Positions 57,710-64,000 of a DNA stretch of 64,000 nucleotides are shown in pieces (the first letter of the stretch is position 1; each line of letters opens with the position of its first letter). The notes under the pieces are model-generated. The model did no database searches and had not been told where the DNA came from. It was given only the letters and a program-made list of their open reading frames with translations. The stretch covers positions 1,798,001 through 1,862,000 of the forward strand of contig NZ_AP025292.1 in the NCBI RefSeq assembly GCF_036492425.1, read 5' to 3'. Both the position numbers and the translations under genes were made by a program. Origin of the DNA: Persicobacter psychrovividus (GTDB lineage Bacteria; Bacteroidota; Bacteroidia; Cytophagales; Cyclobacteriaceae).

Positions 57710-57991
57710 TTATGCTCGCAAAGGTTTTGCGGGCATGGTTGATTTCCAGAATTTTTTAAATTCCACATAAGGCCTTAACTCTTCGCCAGCTTCCACGCCT
57801 TTATTTGAATTGATCGGAAAACCAGAACGGTCATACTGTTGTTCTTGCTTGATTTTCTTCCACTCCGTTTTTTCTTTTTTCTTCTTTTTTCTTTTTGACT
57901 TTCGCTCATCAACACCAATGCCGAATACCGCACCCGTGGAAAAGAGCATCACAAAAATCAATACTGCGGTGCTTTGTAATTTTTTTCGCAT
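57710..57991 (-). CDS. Small secreted Lys-rich protein
   Basis: I do not recognise this 93-residue protein. A signal peptide (LQSTAVLIFVMLFSTGAVFG, cleavage near residue 24) is followed by a strongly basic stretch (ERKSKRKKKKKEKTEWKKIK, residues ~29-48) and a neutral tail (FPINSNKGVEAGEELRPYVEFKKFW). The polybasic segment could bind nucleic acid, lipopolysaccharide or acidic polysaccharide; that is inference. The reading frame sits between convergent and divergent neighbours without overlap, which supports it being real. Confidence 0.55.
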   Translation of the reverse strand: MRKKLQSTAVLIFVMLFSTGAVFGIGVDERKSKRKKKKKEKTEWKKIKQEQQYDRSGFPINSNKGVEAGEELRPYVEFKKFWKSTMPAKPLRA

Positions 57992-58160
57992 ACCTATGGT
58001 TTAATAATAAATTTGATTGATTACTAAACAATAACTTACTGAAGTAAGGTTTGGTTCACCTTTCGCTCATAATCCCTTGCCAACAGAAGATAAGTCGGAC
58101 AAAAGCACGAATTAATGATCTTTTGTAATTTGCAAATCGTAAAATTTGGATAAACTATCC

Positions 58161-58168
58161 TATTTTTG
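58161..58168 (+). promoter_or_regulatory. -7 element TATTTTTG of the M3 peptidase gene
   Basis: TATTTTTG matches TAnnTTTG and lies 29 bp before the ATG at 58197. It excludes the upstream in-frame ATG at 58146. TTTG motifs upstream are not ideally spaced. Confidence 0.6.
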
Positions 58169-58196
58169 GAATCATTCCCAAATTGAATATTTAGAC

Positions 58197-60242
58197 ATGA
58201 CAAATAACCCACTTTTAGTAGCGCATTTCGAGCACCCTTTAGAAGCGATCCCATTTGATCAGATTAAAGAGGAACATTTCTTGCCTGCGCTTGAGGAGGC
58301 CATCCGTCAGGGAAAGGCCGACATCGAGATGATCAAAACGCAAAAAGAAACGCCTTCCTTTGAGAACACCATCGTAGCACTGGATCAGGCAGGGAAATTG
58401 GTAGGCCGAGTCTCATCGATCTTTTTCAATCTGAATTCCGCAGAAACCAATGAGGAAATTCAAAAGATAGCACAGGAGTTTGCTCCCAAGCTGACCGTTT
58501 ACAGCAATGAGATTTCCATGGACGAAGCCTTATTTGAAAAAGTAAAGCAGGTGCATGACCATACCGATAAATCATCGCTTACTGCTGAACAGCAAACCTT
58601 ATTAGAGAAAACATATAAAAGCTTTGTCCGAAATGGTGCCCTCTTGTCCAAAGAGGACAAATCACGCTTAACGGTCATCAATACGGAGCTTTCTAAGGCT
58701 TCCCTGGAATTTGGAGAAAATGTATTGGCTGAAACCAATAAATATGTCAAATTCATTGACAACAAAGAAGCCTTGACTGGACTCCCAGAATTCGCCTTGG
58801 AAGCTGCTGCGGAAGAGGCCAAACAAAAGGGCAAGGAAGGCCAATATGCACTCACCCTGCAATACCCTTCTTACATTCCTTTGATGACCTATGCCGACAA
58901 TAGAGAATTGCGAGAAGAGCTCTTTATGGCTTCAGGTCAAAAAGCATTCAAGGGTGATGAACTCGACAATCAGGAAATCATCAAAAAGATTGTGCGCCTT
59001 CGCCACGAGAAAGCACAGATTTTGGGCTATGCCACCCATGCTGACCTGACCCTCGAAGAAAGAATGGCGGGCACACCGCAAACAGTAACCGCTTTCTTAC
59101 AGGATTTAATGGAAAAGGCCAAACCTGTTGCGGAAGAGCAGGTCGCTGAGGTGCGTGCCTTTGCGCAGAAAAATGGATTGGAAGGCGACCTTCAGCGGTG
59201 GGATTGGGCGTATTACGCCGAGAAATTGAAAAAGGAAAAATTCGCCATTGATGATGAGGTATTGAAGCCTTATTTCTCTTTGGAGAAGGTAGTCAATGGC
59301 GTTTTTGAAACGGCCAAACGCTTGTATGGCATCACTTTCAGCGAACGAAAAGACATCCCCGTGTATCATGAAGAGGTTACCGCTTATGAGGTGAAAAATC
59401 TCGACGGCAGCTATGTCGGTTTGTTCTATGCGGACTTTTTCCCACGACAAGGAAAACGAAATGGTGCTTGGATGACCTCTTACCGAGATCAATCGAATGT
59501 AAATAGTCAGCAGCAACGTCCACATATCTCGATTGTCTGTAACTTCACCAAACCAACGGCCACCAAGCCAAGCCTGCTGACGTTCAACGAGGTCACCACC
59601 CTCTTTCATGAGTTTGGCCATGCGCTACACGGCTTACTGGCCAACACGACCTACAGCACCCTTTCTGGCACGAGTGTTTACTGGGACTTTGTGGAGCTTC
59701 CGAGTCAGGTGATGGAAAACTGGGCTTATGAGAAAGAATGTCTGGACTTGTTTGCTCAGCATTATGAAACGGGGGAGAATATCCCTATGGAATTAATTCA
59801 GAAAATTAAAGATTCGGCCAACTTCCTTGAGGGATATCAGACCATGCGACAGATCAGCTTCGGGCTCCTCGATATGGCCTGGCACGGTACTGTTCCCAAT
59901 GAGGACACGAAGGTGGCTGATTTTGAAGGAACGGCCATGGCTGCTACGGAATTATTCCCAAAGGTCGAAGGCACCTGCATGAGTACCGCCTTCAGCCACA
60001 TTTTCCAGGGAGGATATTCGGCAGGTTACTATTCGTATAAATGGGCAGAAATTCTGGATGCTGATGCATTTGAAGCCTTCAAAGAAAAAGGGCTTTTCGA
60101 TACTGAAACTGCTCAGGCGTTCAAAGAGCATGTGCTTTCTAAAGGTGGCAGCGAACACCCGATGATCCTGTACAAAAGGTTCCGAGGACATGAACCCAAG
60201 ACTGATGCATTATTAAAACGGGCAGGATTAGCGAAAGCTTAG
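58197..60242 (+). CDS. M3-family metallopeptidase (oligopeptidase A / Dcp type)
   Basis: The ~681-residue zinc peptidase belongs to family M3 and probably degrades peptides in the cytoplasm. The zinc motif HEFGHALH begins at residue 471, and the third ligand lies in the ELPSQVMENW block about 25 residues later. The N-terminal LLVAHFEHPLEAIPFDQIKEEHFLPALEEA is typical of the PrlC/Dcp group, and the C-terminal FSHIFQGGYSAGYYSYKWAEILDADAF confirms it. No signal peptide is present with the chosen start at 58197, which a promoter box 29 bp upstream supports. A perfect hairpin terminator follows. Confidence 0.96.
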   Translation: MTNNPLLVAHFEHPLEAIPFDQIKEEHFLPALEEAIRQGKADIEMIKTQKETPSFENTIVALDQAGKLVGRVSSIFFNLNSAETNEEIQKIAQEFAPKLTVYSNEISMDEALFEKVKQVHDHTDKSSLTAEQQTLLEKTYKSFVRNGALLSKEDKSRLTVINTELSKASLEFGENVLAETNKYVKFIDNKEALTGLPEFALEAAAEEAKQKGKEGQYALTLQYPSYIPLMTYADNRELREELFMASGQKAFKGDELDNQEIIKKIVRLRHEKAQILGYATHADLTLEERMAGTPQTVTAFLQDLMEKAKPVAEEQVAEVRAFAQKNGLEGDLQRWDWAYYAEKLKKEKFAIDDEVLKPYFSLEKVVNGVFETAKRLYGITFSERKDIPVYHEEVTAYEVKNLDGSYVGLFYADFFPRQGKRNGAWMTSYRDQSNVNSQQQRPHISIVCNFTKPTATKPSLLTFNEVTTLFHEFGHALHGLLANTTYSTLSGTSVYWDFVELPSQVMENWAYEKECLDLFAQHYETGENIPMELIQKIKDSANFLEGYQTMRQISFGLLDMAWHGTVPNEDTKVADFEGTAMAATELFPKVEGTCMSTAFSHIFQGGYSAGYYSYKWAEILDADAFEAFKEKGLFDTETAQAFKEHVLSKGGSEHPMILYKRFRGHEPKTDALLKRAGLAKA

Positions 60243-60272
60243 TGCGTGTTGAATACCATCGGCCTACTATAC

Positions 60273-60307
60273 AAAAAGCCACCGTTGAAAAACGGTGGCT
60301 TTTTTTG
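60273..60307. terminator. Bidirectional terminator
   Basis: AAAAAGCCACCGTT pairs perfectly with AACGGTGGCTTTTT around GAAA, with A and T runs, between convergent genes. Confidence 0.95.
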
Positions 60308-60358
60308 GGGAAGCTTCAGCTCCTTCCCCCTATATCCTTAGTCGGTTGGTCGTCAATT

Positions 60359-61393
60359 TTAATAAAACAGCTCTTCCTTATAGAATGCTGGACAAGGCAG
60401 TGATTTATAATTATCACGGTTTCTTTTCAGTGGGTGTCGCTTGATCAAAATTTTGATGGATACCTCATGGGCACCACCGAAACTTTTACTTCCCGTACCT
60501 CCGAGCCCGAAATCGAAACTGTAGCCGAACTCAAAAATATCATAAGTCAAGCCCATCGTCATGACAAGTGCCTGATTATTACTTACTGCTTCAGGATAAA
60601 AAGGAATCGGCACCCCACGGTACCACATCCCGATCGTTACTGGGTAATGGTAATATTTTATCCCTGCGGAAAGGGTTTCAAAATCCCCCTGACGCTCATA
60701 AATCATACTTGGTGACACTGCCAGGCTCCGAAGCTTGGAGTTGAAAACGTTTTCCTTAATCTTGAAATTCCCTCCTACGGCAAAAGTGTAACGGATAGGT
60801 ATGGAACTGATTCCCGACTCCTGAAAAGATAAAGTGGGACGCGCCAAATGATAAACGGCACCTGAGAACCACAAATTCCGAGTGTAAACCACTACGCCAG
60901 TATTCACATCGAAGCTGTTGTAGGTACCAAGGTTATTCTTAATGTCGGGAGGAATAGGATAAGTACCTTCCCCATCCACAAATATCAGCTTATCCATGTC
61001 CAAACTTCGGGAACCCGCAACAAACGAGACACCTGGGCGGATAATCAGCTTATTCTGAATCCGCAACATATAGGAGTACATAAAATTCATTTGGTTGGTG
61101 GCCAGGTTAGCCGTACCGATACGGTCTGAAGTAGCCATAATACCGAAACCACTATTCAGTTTCCTGACATTATAATCCCACGAAACGGCATGGGTTTGCA
61201 CCGCCTGTGGTAGTTGCGGCCACTGCACACGGTTGTTCATCGTTACCCTGTGGTAAGGAGTCGCGCCAACAAAGGCAGGGTTTATATAAAAAGGGGCATT
61301 ATAGAACTGAGAAAACAGAAAATCCTGCGCTTGAAGTTTTTGGCAGCATAGTGCACTCAGCAAAATAATAATGATTGTACATTTTTGCCTCAT
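60359..61393 (-). CDS. PorP/SprF-family type IX secretion membrane protein
   Basis: The 344-residue outer-membrane protein has a signal peptide (IIIILLSALCCQKLQA-Q) and the family opening FLFSQFYNAPFYINPAFVGA followed by HRVTMNNRVQWPQLPQAVQTHAVSWDYN. The remaining sequence is a barrel (GFGIMATSDRIGTANL, MNFMYSYMLRI, TYDIFEFGYSFDFGLGG). PorP/SprF proteins belong to the type IX secretion and gliding apparatus; many genomes hold several copies next to adhesin-like genes, each perhaps serving one client. Here no large adhesin is adjacent, so the partner is unclear; the T9SS client at 7.6 kb is far away. Confidence 0.93.
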   Translation of the reverse strand: MRQKCTIIIILLSALCCQKLQAQDFLFSQFYNAPFYINPAFVGATPYHRVTMNNRVQWPQLPQAVQTHAVSWDYNVRKLNSGFGIMATSDRIGTANLATNQMNFMYSYMLRIQNKLIIRPGVSFVAGSRSLDMDKLIFVDGEGTYPIPPDIKNNLGTYNSFDVNTGVVVYTRNLWFSGAVYHLARPTLSFQESGISSIPIRYTFAVGGNFKIKENVFNSKLRSLAVSPSMIYERQGDFETLSAGIKYYHYPVTIGMWYRGVPIPFYPEAVSNNQALVMTMGLTYDIFEFGYSFDFGLGGTGSKSFGGAHEVSIKILIKRHPLKRNRDNYKSLPCPAFYKEELFY

Positions 61394-61856
61394 AGGTTGA
61401 TATTTGTGACCAGAACAAGCGTAAGATTACGGCTATTTTGTCCTGATTTATTTATTAATATAAAAGAATATCCTTTGCTCCAACGGCCTGAACCGAATAA
61501 AAAGGGCTTAAAACATCTTTCAAAAACACGAAATTTAACAGCAAAACCAATAGCCCAATAGGACTAAATCACAAGCTATCAGTTCAAAGCACTTTATTTT
61601 GTAACGACAAAGCACTCGGTTTTGCATTATAATTCATTTAAAAAGTAATTGCTTAAAATGGCATATCCTTACAGGAATAACCGATTTCGTAAATCAACAG
61701 TAACACAACAAATGTAAAAATCTTTCCCTACTTTTGTGCCTATTATCATAATATTATAAGATAAATCATATAGATTTTTAGCAATAGCCCGCAATTTTAA
61801 TGGCATTGAAAAAAGGTAACCCTACTAAAGGTACTATTCTTCATCATTTTACAACA
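61394..61856. other. Non-coding region between porP-like and M49 peptidase genes
   Basis: About 460 bp of AT-rich sequence with no credible gene on either strand. Apart from the terminator at its right end I see no hairpin or repeat shared with the rest of the window. Confidence 0.5.
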
Positions 61857-61890
61857 TAAAAAAAGCCAAACGCAAAAGTGCATTTGGCTT
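61857..61890 (-). terminator. Terminator of the M49 peptidase gene
   Basis: On the minus strand AAGCCAAATGC pairs with GCGTTTGGCTT (one mismatch) and is followed by a T run. It lies about 20 bp after the stop codon. Confidence 0.9.
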
Positions 61891-61911
61891 TCTAATGTAT
61901 TTATTGGGTGC

Positions 61912-63981
61912 TTACTTTGCTGGCAAAAAAGCGTATTCTTTGCCGTAATGGAGCATTTGCTGCACAAAATCCGATGGATAGCTGATTTTCACATCCACAA
62001 TTTTGTCACCATCCATTACAGGAGTAAGTGATGGCTGAATAAAGCCGCCATAAGGTTTAGACCCGATCGGCTCGTATCGCTTGATCACCTCGGCACGGAT
62101 TTCCGCATCTACCTGCACGCCATAATTTTCGATCAGTGCTTTCCCTGCTTCATAATCTCCCTGAGATTTAATGCGCTGCACCTCTTTCAGTAAAGTTCCG
62201 AGAAGGGTTCTCATTTTTGAATAATCATTGATCACGAAGAAGGTCTTTCCGTCGCGCTGCTCACGGGTAATAACCTTGTCCTGCTGCCCTTTTTCAAAAA
62301 GCCAGTGCGCAATCATTGCTCGGTTTCTCATGTGTGCCTGCTCAATGATCGCGCCTTCTTCCAAACGGCGCAATTGCAACATCATGCCATTTCTGATAAA
62401 AGCATCATAAGCGGCTTTCCCCACCTCAAGGTTAGGAATCACACCGATATCTACCAATTTCTGATCCATCAAATAATACAGGGCAACCAAATCCGCACGG
62501 GATTCTTCAAGAGCATTGGCATAATTTTTCAGGGTTTCTTTAGGTGTCCCTACCCCAGCTTCGAGTTGCCCAGAGGCATGACCGACCACCTCATGCAGTG
62601 CCGTTCTCATATTATTGGAAAGGGTCCCGTACTTGATCGCACGCTCTTTCTCCGCTTCAGTCCACGCAAATTCATCCAGCATTCCAGGGCCTGCGGCTTC
62701 TTCGTAGGCATTTTTTATATTCCCCAAACTGACCGCCTTGGAACCATACTCTTTTCGAATCCAGTTAGAGTTAGGCAAATTCACTCCAACAGGTGTAGAA
62801 GGGGCTGCATCACCTGCTTCCATTACGGCATTCACGACCTTATAGGAAATACCGACCACCTTATCCTTTTTATGTGCTTTTGCTATAGGTGAATGGTCTT
62901 CAAACCACTGTGCGTATTGTGCCAGGGCCGCCATTCTTTTTGAAGCCTCAGGGTCTTTAATTTCAATGATAGACTCATATGCCCCACGATAGCTCATTGG
63001 ATCACCATAAACTTCAATAAAGCCATGAATCATATCCACATCCCCTTCCGTTGTGTTGGTCCAGGCCACAGAAAAATCATCAAACGTTTTCAGGTCTCCT
63101 GTTTTGTAGAAGTCGATTAAAAGCGACAGCCATTTTTGTTGCCCCTCATTTTCTGCCACAGATTTCGCTTTTTCAAGCCAGAAAACCACCTTTTCCAAAG
63201 CTTCGGTGTAAAGTCCGCCTACTTTATAGGTATCCTCGACAACCTTGCCGTTCTTCTTGATCAGCTTAGAATTCAAACCGTGAGCCACAGGGCGCGGATT
63301 ATTACGGTCAACTTTATTTCGGTAGAAATCTTCCACCTCCTGCTGTGTTACGCCTTCCCCGTACATATTCATGGCAGACGACGTTACCAAATCAGTATTT
63401 GAATCCCGACTGACACGCTTGGAATCAAACTTAGGGTCAAAAACAATCTTACTGATCTTCTTGGTGAAGTCGGCAACTGAAAGCCCATTCAATGGCAATG
63501 ATGCAGGATCCACTTTGGCGATTAAAGCTTCAAAATAGGCTGCGTCACAGGCAGGAATCAACTTGTCTGAGGAGTAATGATGATGAATTCCATTGGAGAA
63601 AAATACCCGCTTGGCATAAATCAACAATCCCTTCCCATCTGGTGTATTATCATCGACAAGCTTGCTGGCCAGCAATGACTCAAGGGTTTTACGTACCAGC
63701 AGGTTGTGTTTATAGTTCTGATCATAAATCATATCCCTCCCCGAGAGCGCGGCCTGAGAAAGATAATAGACAAATGCTTTTTGCTGGGCAGTCAGCGCCT
63801 CAAAACCAGGCACGTTATACCTCAGGATCGAAACATCAGCAAACTCGTCTGCCTTATATTCAAACGATTTTGCAGGGGTAATTACTGTGGCGTCAATGGC
63901 ATCCTTAGGTGCTGACGAATCACAGCTTTGGATGCTCAATAGCATTGCTGCCACACCCAAAGACAAAAAAAACTTCTTCAT
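61912..63981 (-). CDS. Dipeptidyl-peptidase III family (M49) lipoprotein
   Basis: The 689-residue protein has a lipoprotein signal (LSLGVAAMLLSIQSC, Cys near residue 20), so it is anchored in the envelope. The zinc motif HEVVGH (HExxGH, residues 463-468) and the second motif EESRAD about 50 residues later are the signatures of family M49, whose members remove dipeptides from peptide N-termini. Around them, SNNMRTALHEVVGHASGQLEAGVG and VALYYLMDQK are conserved. With the S9 and M3 peptidases in this window it points to a peptide-scavenging lifestyle. The start at 63981 gives a complete signal. A terminator follows. The right edge of the window is 19 bp upstream of the start. Confidence 0.95.
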   Translation of the reverse strand: MKKFFLSLGVAAMLLSIQSCDSSAPKDAIDATVITPAKSFEYKADEFADVSILRYNVPGFEALTAQQKAFVYYLSQAALSGRDMIYDQNYKHNLLVRKTLESLLASKLVDDNTPDGKGLLIYAKRVFFSNGIHHHYSSDKLIPACDAAYFEALIAKVDPASLPLNGLSVADFTKKISKIVFDPKFDSKRVSRDSNTDLVTSSAMNMYGEGVTQQEVEDFYRNKVDRNNPRPVAHGLNSKLIKKNGKVVEDTYKVGGLYTEALEKVVFWLEKAKSVAENEGQQKWLSLLIDFYKTGDLKTFDDFSVAWTNTTEGDVDMIHGFIEVYGDPMSYRGAYESIIEIKDPEASKRMAALAQYAQWFEDHSPIAKAHKKDKVVGISYKVVNAVMEAGDAAPSTPVGVNLPNSNWIRKEYGSKAVSLGNIKNAYEEAAGPGMLDEFAWTEAEKERAIKYGTLSNNMRTALHEVVGHASGQLEAGVGTPKETLKNYANALEESRADLVALYYLMDQKLVDIGVIPNLEVGKAAYDAFIRNGMMLQLRRLEEGAIIEQAHMRNRAMIAHWLFEKGQQDKVITREQRDGKTFFVINDYSKMRTLLGTLLKEVQRIKSQGDYEAGKALIENYGVQVDAEIRAEVIKRYEPIGSKPYGGFIQPSLTPVMDGDKIVDVKISYPSDFVQQMLHYGKEYAFLPAK

Positions 63982-64000
63982 GTATAAAAATAATTAAGGT

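Overview
The window reads as chromosome of a marine-type Bacteroidota, most likely order Cytophagales. The evidence is a type IX secretion sorting domain at the end of a secreted protein, a PorP/SprF-family protein, several TonB-dependent or beta-barrel outer-membrane proteins, many lipoproteins, AT-rich translation starts without obvious Shine-Dalgarno sequences, and promoters of the Bacteroidota type (TTG/TTTG, 18-20 bp, TAnnTTTG). Genus-level placement is not possible from the sequence alone. I saw no rRNA, tRNA or CRISPR array.

Layout. 0-10 kb: the end of a TonB-dependent receptor, a short-chain oxidoreductase-like protein, a lipoprotein gene cut near its 3' end by an IS1-family element, an S9 peptidase, a phosphofructokinase with pyrophosphate-type active-site residues, a large type IX-secreted protein and a DUF427 protein. 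10-21 kb: a six-helix membrane protein, tyrS, a patatin-like lipase, a membrane protein with a Cys-rich tail, an aldo/keto reductase, a TonB receptor/lipoprotein operon and a DEAD-box RNA helicase. 21.3-26.6 kb: a repeat island. Tandem ~228-bp units made of consecutive hairpins, two direct copies of a ~150-bp repeat and a 28-bp palindrome surround orphan minus-strand genes, including an orphan Rhs C-terminal module with an overlapping small membrane-protein gene. 26.6-42.6 kb: mostly housekeeping genes (pyruvate dehydrogenase E2, typA, queE, folD, an alanine/glycine symporter), plus a peptidase/propeller/barrel protein, a spondin-domain lipoprotein, an OmpA-family lipoprotein and a response regulator. 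42.7-48 kb: accessory genes (AAA-ATPase/nuclease, AT-rich lipoprotein and DUF3592-like genes, a methyltransferase, two tandem barrel paralogues). 48-64 kb: truC, an ABC exporter, a SerB-SerA fusion, gmd, two paralogous small secreted proteins each behind a near-consensus promoter, a two-domain Usp protein, M3 and M49 metallopeptidases and PorP/SprF.

How the genes work together. There is central metabolism (PFK, E2, serine synthesis, one-carbon folate, GDP-fucose precursor), RNA modification and translation (tyrS, truC, queE, typA, helicase), and an envelope, peptide-degradation and secretion theme (S9, M3 and M49 peptidases, TonB systems, T9SS component and client). The least explained parts are the repeat island with its orphan Rhs module, the paired small secreted proteins at 55-56 kb, and several dispersed repeat families including a MITE-like element.
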